Origin: Thalassospira lucentensis
Lineage (GTDB): Bacteria; Pseudomonadota; Alphaproteobacteria; Rhodospirillales; Thalassospiraceae
Direction: 5' to 3'
NCBI RefSeq assembly: GCF_011806425.1
Contig: NZ_JAATOV010000007.1
Span: 124,001 to 188,000 of the forward strand
Length of the DNA: 64,000 bases
Shown here: one piece after another, positions 53,100-62,418 of the stretch
How the letters are laid out: each line of letters begins with the position of its first letter
Numbering within the stretch: position 1 is the first letter of the stretch
The notes under the pieces: model-generated
What the model saw: the letters and a program-made list of their open reading frames with translations, nothing else
The model's database searches: none
Told to the model about the DNA's origin: nothing
Program-made: the position numbers and the translations under genes

Positions 53100-54092
53100 A
53101 TGCGTCCTATCACGAAGAAAATCCTCGCGGCCAGTGTCGCAACCGCTGCCATCCTTGGCATGAACGGCATGGCATCCGCACAAGAAATCATCAAATTCGC
53201 ACACGTGGTCGCCCCGAACACCCCAAAGGGTCAGGGTGCTGAATTCTTCAAAAAACGTGCCGAAGAAATCCTTGGCGACAAGGTCAAAATCGAAATCTAT
53301 CCGAACTCCCAGCTGTTTGATGACAGCAAGGTTCTGGCCGCCATCCTGCGCGGCGACGTTCAGTTTGGCGCACCTTCATTGGCCAAATTCGGCAAATGGA
53401 CCAAAAAGCTGCAGGTCTATGACCTTCCGTTCCTGTTCAAAGACATGGACGCGGTTTCGTGCTTCCAGAACGGTGAAAAAGGTCAGGAGCTTCTCGGTTC
53501 CATGTCCGACAAGGGTTTGACCGGTGTTGGCTATTGGCACAATGGCCTCAAACAGCTTTCGGCCAACAAACCGCTGAACAAACCAGAAGATGCTGCTGGC
53601 CTGAAATTCCGTATTCAGTCCTCTGACGTGATCGCCGCCCAGTTCGAAGCTGTCGACGCGGTTCCGCAGAAAATGGCGTTTTCTGAAACCTATTCCGCCC
53701 TTCAAACCGGCGTTGTAGATGGTCAGGAAAACACCTGGTCAAACATCTATTCGAAGAAATTCTTCGAAGTTCAGGATTACATCACCGAATCAAACCACGG
53801 CCTGCTTGATTACATGGTCGTGACCTCCACCAAATGGTGGGAAGGTCTGGATCCGGAAATCCGCGAAGGTCTTGCTCAGGCGATGAAAGAAGCCTCTGAT
53901 CATGCCAATGGCCTGTCGGCGGATCTGACCGCACAGCAGCGCCAGGAAGTCATTGATTCGGGCGAAACCAAAGTTGTGCCGTTCACGGCCGAAGATTTCG
54001 CCGCATGGCAGTCCGCTGTCAAACCAGTGTGGTCGGAATTCTCGGACGAAATTGGTCAGGACATCATCGACGCAGCTGCGGCGTGTAACTGA
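53100..54092 (+). CDS. dctP: DctP, TRAP dicarboxylate-binding protein
   Basis: The periplasmic binding protein of a TRAP transporter for succinate, malate or fumarate type substrates. The 330 residues begin with a signal peptide (residues 1-27, MASA cleavage before QEIIKFAHVV). The mature protein has PNTPKGQGAEFFKKRAEEI, the ligand-contact Arg in KFRIQSSDVIAAQFEA, and QTGVVDGQENTWSNIYSKK. ATG 53100 follows GGGAGAAA; the upstream frame start TTG 53097 is less likely. It is followed by dctQ and dctM. Confidence 0.95.
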   Translation: MRPITKKILAASVATAAILGMNGMASAQEIIKFAHVVAPNTPKGQGAEFFKKRAEEILGDKVKIEIYPNSQLFDDSKVLAAILRGDVQFGAPSLAKFGKWTKKLQVYDLPFLFKDMDAVSCFQNGEKGQELLGSMSDKGLTGVGYWHNGLKQLSANKPLNKPEDAAGLKFRIQSSDVIAAQFEAVDAVPQKMAFSETYSALQTGVVDGQENTWSNIYSKKFFEVQDYITESNHGLLDYMVVTSTKWWEGLDPEIREGLAQAMKEASDHANGLSADLTAQQRQEVIDSGETKVVPFTAEDFAAWQSAVKPVWSEFSDEIGQDIIDAAAACN

Positions 54093-54133
54093 TCCGTTCT
54101 TTTTTCCCCAATTTTGGAAAAGGGCCGTTTACG

Positions 54134-54700
54134 ATGATCTCAACGGTCGTTAACCGGCTGGAGGAGGGCTTTATTGCCCTCCTACTCGCCGCGATGACGT
54201 CACTGACCTTCGTCAATGTCGTCATGCGTTATGCGTTTAATTCCGGCCTGACGTGGGCCTTGGAAATCACTGAATTCCTGTTTGCTTGGCTGATCCTGTT
54301 TGGCATGTCTTATGGCGTCAAAGTTGGATCGCATATTGGTGTGGACGCGCTTGTGCGCATTTTCCCCCGCCCGCTTCAGCGTATTATTGGCTTGGTGGTG
54401 GTCGCCGCCGGCCTTCTTTATGCAAGCTTCCTGATTATTGGCGGATGGGAACTTGTCAGCTTCAACCACATGCTTGAAATGGAAGCCGAAGACAGCCCGG
54501 TCATGCTGTGGTTTGTCTATTTGATCATGCCTGTCGGTGCCGCCCTTTTGGCATTCCGTCTGGCACAGGTCGGCTGGCGGATTATCACCGGTCAGCAAGA
54601 CGGCTTTAATCTGGCGGACGAAGCCCGCGAAGCAATTGATCAGATCGCCCCAGGCGGCAACGAAGATGATCAAAATGCTTCTGCCAAGCCCCATTCATAA
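54134..54700 (+). CDS. dctQ: DctQ, TRAP small permease subunit
   Basis: A 188-residue membrane protein with four helices (about 13-35, 46-66, 84-106, 124-147), the usual TRAP small-subunit topology. FVNVVMRYAFNSGLTWALEI and FLFAWLILFGMSYGVKVGSH match the family. The soluble tail (about 155-188) is acidic and longer than in many DctQ proteins. Placed 41 nt after dctP and 21 nt before dctM. Confidence 0.93.
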   Translation: MISTVVNRLEEGFIALLLAAMTSLTFVNVVMRYAFNSGLTWALEITEFLFAWLILFGMSYGVKVGSHIGVDALVRIFPRPLQRIIGLVVVAAGLLYASFLIIGGWELVSFNHMLEMEAEDSPVMLWFVYLIMPVGAALLAFRLAQVGWRIITGQQDGFNLADEAREAIDQIAPGGNEDDQNASAKPHS

Positions 54701-54721
54701 GTCAGGCAGGGACATAAAATC

Positions 54722-56131
54722 ATGACAATTGCATTCCTGTTTATCTTGCTGTTTGGCTTGATGGCTTTGGGCGCACCGATTGCCATTTCACTTGGCGTAT
54801 CCTCGCTTGCGACCATTATGCTGTTTGGCGATGACAGTCTTGCCACACTGGCCGAAAAGCTGTTTGGCGGGATGGAACATTACACCCTTCTGGCCATCCC
54901 CTACTTCATTTTGGCATCAACCTTTCTATCGACCGGTGGCGTTGCCCGCCGTTTGATCCGCTTTGCGATTAACACCGTCGGCTGGTTCCCCGGTGGGTTG
55001 GCCATGGCATCGGTTTTGGCGTGTATGCTGTTTGCCGCTGTATCCGGGTCAAGCCCGGCCACCGTTGTTGCCATCGGCTCCATCGTGATTGCCGGCATGG
55101 TCCGCGCGGGCTATCCGCAAAGCTTTGCCGCGGGTGTGATTTGTAATGCTGGGACACTTGGCATTTTGATCCCGCCGTCGATCGTGATGGTGGTCTATGC
55201 CGCCGCAACCGAGGTTTCGGTTGGTCGCATGTTCCTTGCTGGGGTTATCCCCGGGATCATGGTTGGTCTGATGCTGATGATTGCGATCTATATCGTCGCC
55301 AAGATCAAAAAATTGCCCAGCCAACCCCGCCCGACCTTTGGCGAATGGGGTGGCGCATTTATCTCGGCATCTGGCGGGCTTTTGCTGGTTCTGCTGATCA
55401 TGGGCGGTATTTACGGTGGTGTCTTCACCCCGACCGAGGCCGCAGCCGTTGCTGCGTTCTATGCCATGATTGTTGCGGTGCTGTTTTACCGTGACATGGG
55501 CCCGATCAAGGAACAGTCATGGATTCCGGAAAACGGCAATAAAAGCATCGGCAGCCTGGTGGCCCATAACGTGCCGAAAATGGGCAAGGCATTGGTTCTT
55601 TTGCCGTTCGATCAGGACATCCGCAAAGTCCTGCTGGATGCAGGCAAAGTCACGATCATGCTGATGTTCATCATCGCAAATGCGATGTTGTTTGCCCATG
55701 TTCTGACCTCGGAACGCATTCCTCATACCATTGCTGAAACCATTATTGGTTGGGGACTTCCGGCGTGGGGCTTCCTGATTGTTGTTAATATCGTGCTGCT
55801 GATTGCTGGTAACTTTATGGAACCCTCGGCGATCCTTCTGATCATGGCGCCGATCCTGTTCCCGATTGCCATGCAGCTTGGTATTGATCCGATCCATCTG
55901 GGCATCATCATGGTGGTCAATATGGAAATCGGCATGATTACCCCGCCTGTCGGATTGAACTTGTTTGTGACATCCGGGATTACGGGCATGCCATTGCTTA
56001 AGGTGGTTAAGGCCGCCTTCCCATGGCTTATGATCTTGCTCGCCTTCCTGATCTTGATCACTTACATTCCGGAAATCTCAACATGGTTGCCAAACAGTTT
56101 GATGGGGCCAGAACGGATCATGCCCCGTTAA
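54722..56131 (+). CDS. dctM: DctM, TRAP large permease subunit
   Basis: This 469-residue membrane protein with about 12 helices imports dicarboxylates with Na+ or H+ using DctP. Family landmarks are VARRLIRFAINTVGWFPGGL, AVSGSSPATVVAIGSIVI, IPPSIVMVVYAAATEVSVGR and the late LGIIMVVNMEIGMITPPVGL. An extra segment of about 40 residues (roughly 258-300, IKEQSWIPENGNKSIG onward) lies in the middle loop, accounting for the greater than usual length of about 430. The operon ends with a terminator. Confidence 0.94.
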   Translation: MTIAFLFILLFGLMALGAPIAISLGVSSLATIMLFGDDSLATLAEKLFGGMEHYTLLAIPYFILASTFLSTGGVARRLIRFAINTVGWFPGGLAMASVLACMLFAAVSGSSPATVVAIGSIVIAGMVRAGYPQSFAAGVICNAGTLGILIPPSIVMVVYAAATEVSVGRMFLAGVIPGIMVGLMLMIAIYIVAKIKKLPSQPRPTFGEWGGAFISASGGLLLVLLIMGGIYGGVFTPTEAAAVAAFYAMIVAVLFYRDMGPIKEQSWIPENGNKSIGSLVAHNVPKMGKALVLLPFDQDIRKVLLDAGKVTIMLMFIIANAMLFAHVLTSERIPHTIAETIIGWGLPAWGFLIVVNIVLLIAGNFMEPSAILLIMAPILFPIAMQLGIDPIHLGIIMVVNMEIGMITPPVGLNLFVTSGITGMPLLKVVKAAFPWLMILLAFLILITYIPEISTWLPNSLMGPERIMPR

Positions 56132-56200
56132 TCGGATCGATTGATCACACTTTTTAAGTGTTCTGGCAAAGTGGCCTACACACTTAAATGCACCTAAAAC

Positions 56201-56235
56201 AAAAGGGCGGTATTCGTTGGAATGCCGCCCTTTTT
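56201..56235 (+). terminator. Intrinsic terminator after dctM
   Basis: A 14-bp stem with one G-U pair (56201-56214 / 56221-56234, core aaaagggcgg / ccgccctttt) and loop CGTTGG, ending TTTTT. It lies 70 nt after the stop. Confidence 0.88.
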
Positions 56236-56546
56236 GCTGTCTGGCCCCAGTCAAAAACGGTCTAACCACATGGCAGCCATACCTTTGTTGAAAAATACCA
56301 TGGCTGGAAAGAACCGAAATTTTGTGGATAATAGAATTCTTGAATCGTTTCAGGTTGCTGTGATCCGACCAATCTTTCCAAGACCTTATCGCAGCCACGC
56401 GCCCGCTTTCGACACCACCTGTCGCTGCCATACACCACCAAACGCCCAAAGTTGCATGCCCCGCAAAGTGCAACGCATCTTCCCGTATAGTCCCGTGTAT
56501 GGGCGTCGCACCTGCCTTCTATCGCAATGAAACAGAACGGAACAAT
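56236..56546. other. Spacer before the Bcr/CflA gene
   Basis: About 310 bp with no supportable gene. It must contain the promoter for the Bcr/CflA transporter; no box was clear enough to call. The long minus-strand frame (56078-56473) reads through the dctM terminator and has no protein-like features. Confidence 0.5.
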
Positions 56547-57818
56547 ATGGCCATGAATGCGCCAAGTACCGATTTAAACCCCAAACGTCTGGCCTTGTTG
56601 CTTGCAGCTTTGATTGCAACGGCCCCGTTTGCCATCGATACCTACCTGCCAGCCATTCCGGCCATGGCAGCGGATTTTGGCGCGAGCACCCACGCGGTTG
56701 AGGTTTCGATCAGTACCTTTTTGATCGGTTTTGCGTTGGGCCAATTGGTGGGGGGCCCAATTTCGGACCGGATCGGGCGTCGCCCCATCGCGCTGACCGG
56801 GCTTGTAATTTATGTCATAACCAGTGCAATCATCACCGGGGTCGAAAGTTCATTCTCGCTCAATATCATGCGGTTTCTTCAGGCCATCGGCGGCGGCTTT
56901 GCCTTGGTGGTGGTTGGCGCATCGGTGCGTGATCTTTATGACGGTAAAGAAGCCGCGCGCATGTTTGCCCTCATTGCGGTGATCATGTTGATTGCCCCGT
57001 TGGTTGCCCCCACGGTCGGATCGGCCCTTTTGGTCTGGTTTAACTGGCAGGCGATTTTTATCCTGTTGGTCGTCTATGGCAGTGCGATGCTGCTGCTGGT
57101 CTGGTTTAAGATGCCCGAAACCACCAAATACCGCCCCCGCTACGCTGGCCCTGCCCGGCGTATCTGGTGGACGTATTTGGGCGTGCTGCGTACGCGTAAG
57201 GCGGTCGGCTTTATGTTGACCCATACCGGTGCAAGTGCGGTGATGTTTAGCTTCCTGACCGACAGCCCATTTATGTATATCGACTTTTTCGGCGTATCCC
57301 CGGCGGTCTTCCCGTACCTGTTTGGCTGCAATGTTATCGTCATTGTCATTTGTAACCGGCTGAACAATCCGCTTTTGCGTCGGCTTGAATGTCATCAAAT
57401 CCTGATCATTGCGGCTGGCATTCAGCTTGCCGCCGTCATTTGCCTGTTTTTGGCGATCAATGTGTTTGAACCGACCCTGTATACGGTCGTGCCGTTTGTA
57501 ATGGTGGCCGTTGGCATGATCGGATTAACCGCGCCGAATGCCACCGCATCGTTCATGCAATATTTCCCGCATATCGGCGGCACGGCAACGGCACTGATGG
57601 GAAGCATACAATTTGCCACTGGTGCGTTTGCCGGTATGCTGATTGGGCATTTCCACGATGGTACGTTATTACCGGTGACGATTTCGATGTTGGGCTTTGC
57701 GATTTTTGCCAATCTGATGGTCAATTTCGTCGCCGAACCCAAACAGCCCGAAGCCACCTATGACTTTAACGCACCAACCCCTTCCGATACGGGCGCAAAA
57801 CCGGTATCTGCTGAATAA
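56547..57818 (+). CDS. Bcr/CflA-family MFS drug exporter
   Basis: A 423-residue major facilitator with twelve helices. RLALLLAALIATAPFAIDTY and PAIPAMAADFGAS are the classic Bcr/CflA opening. GGPISDRIGRRPIALTGLVI holds motif A in the loop between helices 2 and 3. The frame is open from 56499, but the ATG at 56547 puts the first helix at the normal place. Substrate range for this family includes bicyclomycin and sulfonamides; that of this protein is not known. Confidence 0.87.
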   Translation: MAMNAPSTDLNPKRLALLLAALIATAPFAIDTYLPAIPAMAADFGASTHAVEVSISTFLIGFALGQLVGGPISDRIGRRPIALTGLVIYVITSAIITGVESSFSLNIMRFLQAIGGGFALVVVGASVRDLYDGKEAARMFALIAVIMLIAPLVAPTVGSALLVWFNWQAIFILLVVYGSAMLLLVWFKMPETTKYRPRYAGPARRIWWTYLGVLRTRKAVGFMLTHTGASAVMFSFLTDSPFMYIDFFGVSPAVFPYLFGCNVIVIVICNRLNNPLLRRLECHQILIIAAGIQLAAVICLFLAINVFEPTLYTVVPFVMVAVGMIGLTAPNATASFMQYFPHIGGTATALMGSIQFATGAFAGMLIGHFHDGTLLPVTISMLGFAIFANLMVNFVAEPKQPEATYDFNAPTPSDTGAKPVSAE

Positions 57819-57858
57819 ACCACGTAAAATATATACGACGCCCACAGGAGCCCCCGAA

Positions 57859-58368
57859 ATGCCCCGCATGACTTTTGATGATTATGGCCGCGTTATGGCC
57901 CGCTATAACAGCTGGCAGAATGATGCGCTTTATACACTGTGTTCTGAAATCGGTGACGAAGAACGCCGTCGTGATCGTGGGATGTTTTTTGGCTCCATCC
58001 ACGCGACGCTGAACCATCTGGTGCATATCGACATGCGGATATTGGACATCATGCGCACCGGCGAGGCCCCGGAATATGATGCGCACACAACCGTTGCCGA
58101 TGATTTCGTCACCCTTCGCAACGTCAGACGCGATTTAGATGCCGAAATCGAAGAATTCGCCAATTCAGACGATCATGACTGGCAGGACGGATACCGCGAA
58201 TTTACTGGTGTGGATGGCGTTACCCGCAAATTGCCCCGTCCGCTGTTTTTGATCCAGTTCTTCAACCATCAAACCCATCACAGATCGCAAATCACCAGCG
58301 AACTGCACAAAATGGGCATCGATTACGGCATCACCGACGTGCCGCTGATGCCTGATGTACCGCTTTAA
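57859..58368 (+). CDS. DinB-family protein
   Basis: A 169-residue four-helix-bundle protein of the DinB/YfiT type. A His near the end of helix 2 (SIHATLNHLVHIDMRILD, about 46-63) and two His residues in helix 4 (FFNHQTHHRSQITSEL) would bind a divalent metal. ATG 57859 follows AGGAG by 8 nt, which decides the start against the open frame from 57760 that overlaps the MFS gene. Family members often act as thiol-dependent transferases or are uncharacterised. Confidence 0.85.
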   Translation: MPRMTFDDYGRVMARYNSWQNDALYTLCSEIGDEERRRDRGMFFGSIHATLNHLVHIDMRILDIMRTGEAPEYDAHTTVADDFVTLRNVRRDLDAEIEEFANSDDHDWQDGYREFTGVDGVTRKLPRPLFLIQFFNHQTHHRSQITSELHKMGIDYGITDVPLMPDVPL

Positions 58369-58419
58369 TGATCGCGGATCGTGCTGTGACCGTACTTGGT
58401 CGCGCCAGAAAACGGGTCT

Positions 58420-59205
58420 TTATTTCCCGCTAAAGACCGCTTTGCGTTTTTCAAGGAACGCGGTGTAGCCTTCCTTGAAATCCGCACTGTCAAACGCCCG
58501 GTATCCTTCGTCAAATTCATGGGCATCAATCGCCCCGCCTTGGCGCAGTCGGTTGATCATTTTCTTATGCAGGCGTTGGGTAATCGGCGCGCCGCTGGCA
58601 ATGCGCTGGGCTGTTTTGGTGATTTCACCCTCAAAGTCCCAAATCGGCACATAGCGGGCGATAAACCCGATTTCACGCGCACGGGCTGGGCCAAACACCT
58701 GCCCTTCAAGCAGGATTTCAAACAAGGCCGCCTCGCCCAAAAGATCCAGCATGATTTGCAGTTCCGGGTATCCCAACGTCGCGCCAAGCTTCATCGGTGG
58801 CACAGCGAATTTGGCATTATCCGCCGCAATACGCAGGTCACAGGCCGCCGCCAACACAAATGACGCCCCGATACATGGCCCATCAATTGCGGCAATCACC
58901 GGATGCGGACAGGCTTGCAACATCTGAAGCGCTTCGGCATGAAGCAACCCGTAATCACGGGCCTTATTAAACCCGTCGCGTTCGCGGACAAATTCATGGA
59001 TATCCGCCCCGGCCCCAAACCCAGCCCCGTCACCACCGCGAATAACGACACAGCGCAGATCCAAATCATCGGACAATTCCTGTGCGATGTGCGCCAATGT
59101 GCCCCACATCGGTTTGGTCAGAGCATTTTTACGCTCTGGCTGGCAAATCGTGATGGTCGCAATGCCATCGGCAACAGTGACATTCAGTCCGGTTTGATCC
59201 GTCAT
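58420..59205 (-). CDS. Crotonase-fold protein lacking both classical hydratase glutamates
   Basis: A 261-residue enoyl-CoA hydratase/isomerase superfamily protein. The oxyanion-hole regions are recognisable: VVIRGGDGAGFGAGADIHEF (about 54-73) and PVIAAIDGPCIGASFVLAAA (about 99-118). Aligning to rat enoyl-CoA hydratase, the positions of Glu144 and Glu164 are Val (GASFVL) and Pro (VPPMKLG). Both catalytic glutamates are therefore missing, so it is not a classic hydratase. It may be an isomerase, decarboxylase or thioesterase of the same fold. Single gene with its own start after GGGCGGG-type sequence. Confidence 0.82.
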   Translation of the reverse strand: MTDQTGLNVTVADGIATITICQPERKNALTKPMWGTLAHIAQELSDDLDLRCVVIRGGDGAGFGAGADIHEFVRERDGFNKARDYGLLHAEALQMLQACPHPVIAAIDGPCIGASFVLAAACDLRIAADNAKFAVPPMKLGATLGYPELQIMLDLLGEAALFEILLEGQVFGPARAREIGFIARYVPIWDFEGEITKTAQRIASGAPITQRLHKKMINRLRQGGAIDAHEFDEGYRAFDSADFKEGYTAFLEKRKAVFSGK

Positions 59206-59321
59206 GGTGTTTCCTTTGGGCGGGTCTTTTTACCAACTGCCTTAACGCAGCATTATTCGGTAGTCCTATACCGAATAAACCCAAACACCCGTTTTGCCAA
59301 TAGGTTGTGGCTTTCAAGCCA

Positions 59322-60056
59322 TCAGTATTTCAACGGCCGCTTCGCTGGTCGTTTTGAGGGTACGGGCTTGGATGTTACCAAAAACCGCGCTTGCAACCGT
59401 GTCGGAATGACCATGGCATAAAGGGCAACCAACAATGTAACGCCCGCGACCAGCCACAAGGCATCCTGTCCGATCCACAATTCAAGCAACCCGCCAATAA
59501 TCGCCCCGGTGATCATGCCGAGCCACGGCACAATTTGGATCGCCCAATCCCCGCGCCGATCCCCGGTAATCCACCGGCCAATCCCGCGCCCAAACCGCGA
59601 TAATGCGCCGGTGACATAGGTCAGGCCAATCGGCAATCCTTCGACGGTTTCAACAGTGGCGTTGATCATACCCATGGCCAGCACGACCGTATAAAACGCC
59701 GCCGATCCGGTCATTTGCATTGGCATCATCGCCGCAAGGCACATCAAAAACGCCACCATGATCAACAGTCCGGCCAAACGTTTTCGAATTTGGCTGGCAA
59801 TCACCACCCCCGCCGCATTGCCGACAATGAAACAGCCAATCGCGCCCAACAAAACGCCGGCATGGCGCCAGTTACCATGCCCGATATCGATGGCCGCACG
59901 CGTCGTGTTGCCAGACATAAAGGATACAAAATCCCCCGCCATCAAAAGCCCGATGGCATCGGCCATCCCGGCGATCATGGACATCGCTAAGACAAGGACC
60001 AAACCCACCCCGGTACGACGGGCCTTAATCAGTCGACGGCGTCTTTGCAGGGTCAT
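59322..60056 (-). CDS. DUF1275/YoaK-like membrane protein
   Basis: A 244-residue membrane protein with about six helices. LAMSMIAGMADAIGLLMAGD and FVSFMSGNTTRAAIDIGHGN (about 20-62) match the DUF1275 family, thought to be small transporters. The end is Arg/Pro/Lys-rich (TKPVPSKRPAKRPLKY). No function is established that I can name. It is divergent from pyrE. Confidence 0.82.
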   Translation of the reverse strand: MTLQRRRRLIKARRTGVGLVLVLAMSMIAGMADAIGLLMAGDFVSFMSGNTTRAAIDIGHGNWRHAGVLLGAIGCFIVGNAAGVVIASQIRKRLAGLLIMVAFLMCLAAMMPMQMTGSAAFYTVVLAMGMINATVETVEGLPIGLTYVTGALSRFGRGIGRWITGDRRGDWAIQIVPWLGMITGAIIGGLLELWIGQDALWLVAGVTLLVALYAMVIPTRLQARFLVTSKPVPSKRPAKRPLKY

Positions 60057-60307
60057 AAACGTGCTCCGGGGATGAATAAGATCGATATGCGCGAATGAGG
60101 CAGACCACCCGCATATAAGCCGTGCTGATTAAACAATATTTCCGCCCCCCAATGCCATAGCTGTTCACGAAATACCGCTATGCCAAAACAGGACAACGCC
60201 AAACCTTGCCAAAAACTGACCAAATGGTCAGCGGCTTTTCTTTGCGCTTTTTCGTCAAAAGCGCTAAGAGGTCGGCAAATCTTCGAGCCAAAGAGGGTAA
60301 ATCTGCC

Positions 60308-60997
60308 ATGACCACCCAATCGCCGACCGCACATTGTTCATATGCTGCTAAAACCGTTGCCAAGATTTTGCTAGATATCGGGGCCGTTAATTTCCGCCCG
60401 GAAGAAGCCTATATCCTGACATCTGGCTGGGCCAGCCCGGTTTATATCGACTGCCGCAAACTGATTTCCTTCCCGCGTGCCCGCCGCAAAGTCATCGAAC
60501 TTGCCGCACGTCAGGTATCTGACAAAGCCGGTTACGAGGCATTTGACGCGGTTGCAGGCGGTGAAACCGCTGGCATCCCTTATTCCGCATGGCTTGCCGA
60601 TCAGCTTGACCTGCCGATGCAATATGTCCGCAAAAAACCCAAAGGGTTCGGACGTAAGGCCCGTATCGAAGGCGACATTCACGAAGGCCAGCGCGTCCTG
60701 CTCGTCGAAGATCTGGCAACCGATGGCGCATCGAAAGTCAATTTCGTCAATGCCATCCGCGAAGCTGGTGCGGAATGCAAACACGCCTTTGTCGTGTTCT
60801 TCTATGACATCTTCGAAGGTGCGCTTGAAGAACTGCGCAAAGACGACATCGAAATGCATTACCTTGCCACCTGGGCAGATGTTTTGGCCGTCGCCGAAGA
60901 AGGCGAATATTTCAGCAAGGACGCCATCGAAGGTGTGCGTTCTTTCCTGAATGACCCGATTGGCTGGTCCAAAGCAAATGGCGGCAAGCACGACTAA
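60308..60997 (+). CDS. pyrE: Orotate phosphoribosyltransferase
   Basis: PyrE joins orotate and PRPP to give OMP in pyrimidine synthesis. The 229-residue protein has ILTSGWASPVYIDCRKLISF (about 37-56), the PRPP motif VLLVEDLATDGASKVNFV near 135-152, and YVRKKPKGFGRKARIEG upstream of it. ATG 60308 follows AGAGGG and was preferred to an upstream in-frame start (60206). The C-terminal region is longer than in E. coli PyrE (213 residues). Confidence 0.93.
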   Translation: MTTQSPTAHCSYAAKTVAKILLDIGAVNFRPEEAYILTSGWASPVYIDCRKLISFPRARRKVIELAARQVSDKAGYEAFDAVAGGETAGIPYSAWLADQLDLPMQYVRKKPKGFGRKARIEGDIHEGQRVLLVEDLATDGASKVNFVNAIREAGAECKHAFVVFFYDIFEGALEELRKDDIEMHYLATWADVLAVAEEGEYFSKDAIEGVRSFLNDPIGWSKANGGKHD

Positions 60998-61021
60998 GCT
61001 TGCATCAACCATAAAAAACGC

Positions 61022-61057
61022 AAACGCCCGCCGAACTTTTGGCGGGCGTTTTGTTTT
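61022..61057 (+). terminator. Intrinsic terminator after pyrE
   Basis: A perfect 11-bp stem (aaacgcccgcc 61022-61032 / ggcgggcgttt 61041-61051) with loop GAACTTTT, followed by TGTTTT. It lies 25 nt after the pyrE stop. Confidence 0.92.
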
Positions 61058-61162
61058 CGCGATCAATCCAACTTTTCATAATTGCTGGCATCAACCACCA
61101 ACAGGTCGGAAACATCAAAACCAAGGTATCTGCACCTTCGATCCGTTGCTGCACCGCCAAAC

Positions 61163-61858
61163 TTAAGACGTTAAAAGCCGCGTCGGCACCATGGATAGTC
61201 GCCGGCCAAGGTAGCCGTCCTTACGTGTGATGAATTTCTGCATGTCGACAAGGTAACTTTTTGGCACCACATTCCGCACAATGTCATCCGCCAAAAGCCG
61301 GCTGGACCAGTCTTTGATGCTGTCCAATACGGCATAAAGATCACGGTTCAAACCGATTGCCAGCACCGGGAAAGGCCGAAATACCGTTGCAAAGACAAAA
61401 TCAAGCATGCCAAGCTTGCCTTGCACCCCAGCGGGTTTCGCCTCGATATAGCCAGCAAGAATCTCAAGCCGCTGGGTTATCTGATGCATCGTGGCGTCGA
61501 CGGCATCTTCGGTGGCGACCTGATAGATCAATGTTGCGGTTAACGCCAAAACCTGTTCGCCAACCGCGATCAGTGATCGATGTTGACCGCGTTCATAAGG
61601 GTCCGACGGAAACAAAGACTTGCCCGTCACATCATCAAGATATTCGCAAATTGCCGCTGCCTCAAACAGCACCGATCTTTGGTCTATCACCAAAACCGGG
61701 ACCTTGCCGGTCGGGTTTATCTCAAAAAGCCACCCCGGTTTATCATCAAGCGAGATATCAATCCGTTCGTGTGCAATCGATTGGGCCGCCATGACCATAG
61801 CAACGCGCTGCACATAGGGACACAAACGGTGCCCCACAAGCCGAAAATCCGGGTACAT
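61163..61858 (-). CDS. Glutathione S-transferase family protein
   Basis: A 231-residue GST-type protein with the glutaredoxin-like CPYV motif (about 13-16) at the active-site loop, then NPTGKVPVLVIDQRSVLFEA, the cis-Pro and Glu contacts for glutathione (about 48-67). The C-terminal helical domain follows. A Cys at the active site points to thiol transfer or dehydroascorbate-type chemistry rather than conjugation. Start ATG 61858 follows GGGGA. Confidence 0.85.
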   Translation of the reverse strand: MYPDFRLVGHRLCPYVQRVAMVMAAQSIAHERIDISLDDKPGWLFEINPTGKVPVLVIDQRSVLFEAAAICEYLDDVTGKSLFPSDPYERGQHRSLIAVGEQVLALTATLIYQVATEDAVDATMHQITQRLEILAGYIEAKPAGVQGKLGMLDFVFATVFRPFPVLAIGLNRDLYAVLDSIKDWSSRLLADDIVRNVVPKSYLVDMQKFITRKDGYLGRRLSMVPTRLLTS

Positions 61859-61929
61859 CACACATCCCCAAAATGTGAAAACTCTGAAAACCGTTCACAA
61901 CAACAGCCCGTGGCTGTCGGAATGGCGTG

Positions 61930-62301
61930 CTATCCCATGAAATGGATGTTCAGTTTGTTGCCATCCAGATCGCGAAAATAAGCCGCATAAAACCCGTCAT
62001 CGGTGCGCGGCCCGGGCGCGCCTTCTGATGTTCCGCCCAATGCCAGCGCCTTGTGATAGACCTCGTCGACCTGCTGGCGCGACGTTGCCGCCAACGCAAT
62101 CATTGTGCCGTTTCCAATGGTGGCCGGTTTGCCATCATATGGCACATGGACGGAAAAGCATGGGCTGTTGGCCCCTGTTCCCCAGACGATAAAATCAGAA
62201 ACGACCATAACGCGGCCCGCCCCCAAAACGCTGAGCAAATCGTCGTAAAATGCGCCAGAGCGCGGCAGGTCATTGGTTCCAACGGATGTATAGCCAATCA
62301 T
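61930..62301 (-). CDS. VOC family protein divergent from a LysR gene
   Basis: A 123-residue vicinal oxygen chelate protein. MIGYTSVGTNDLPRSGAFYD is the first module. The end FYAAYFRDLDGNKLNIHFMG is the second, and carries the Asp-Gly-Asn-Lys turn typical of bleomycin-resistance-like proteins. Substrate unknown. Its start lies about 118 bp from that of the LysR gene, across two palindromic sites, so it is a likely target of that regulator. Confidence 0.85.
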   Translation of the reverse strand: MIGYTSVGTNDLPRSGAFYDDLLSVLGAGRVMVVSDFIVWGTGANSPCFSVHVPYDGKPATIGNGTMIALAATSRQQVDEVYHKALALGGTSEGAPGPRTDDGFYAAYFRDLDGNKLNIHFMG

Positions 62302-62354
62302 CGCAAAATCCTTTTGCTTTTCGGGTCACTGTTTCGCTGGAACAAAAATACAGA

Positions 62355-62410
62355 ATTGCAAATTTGCAATACATACGCGATCTTGAAATCATAAATTGCA
62401 AATTTGGAAT
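62355..62410 (+). promoter_or_regulatory. Paired palindromes, likely LysR operator
   Basis: ATTGCAAATTTGCAAT (62355-62370) is a perfect 16-bp palindrome of T-N11-A form, and ATTGCAAATTTGGAAT (62395-62410) is a second copy with one changed base, 40 bp away. They lie between the VOC and LysR genes. The second copy is just before the LysR ATG, as expected for autoregulation. Confidence 0.75.
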
Positions 62411-62418
62411 TTTTGTCG

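Noticed and set aside
56078..56473. 131-codon minus-strand frame as a gene
   Set aside because: It runs through the dctM terminator and into dctM antisense, with no protein-like composition.
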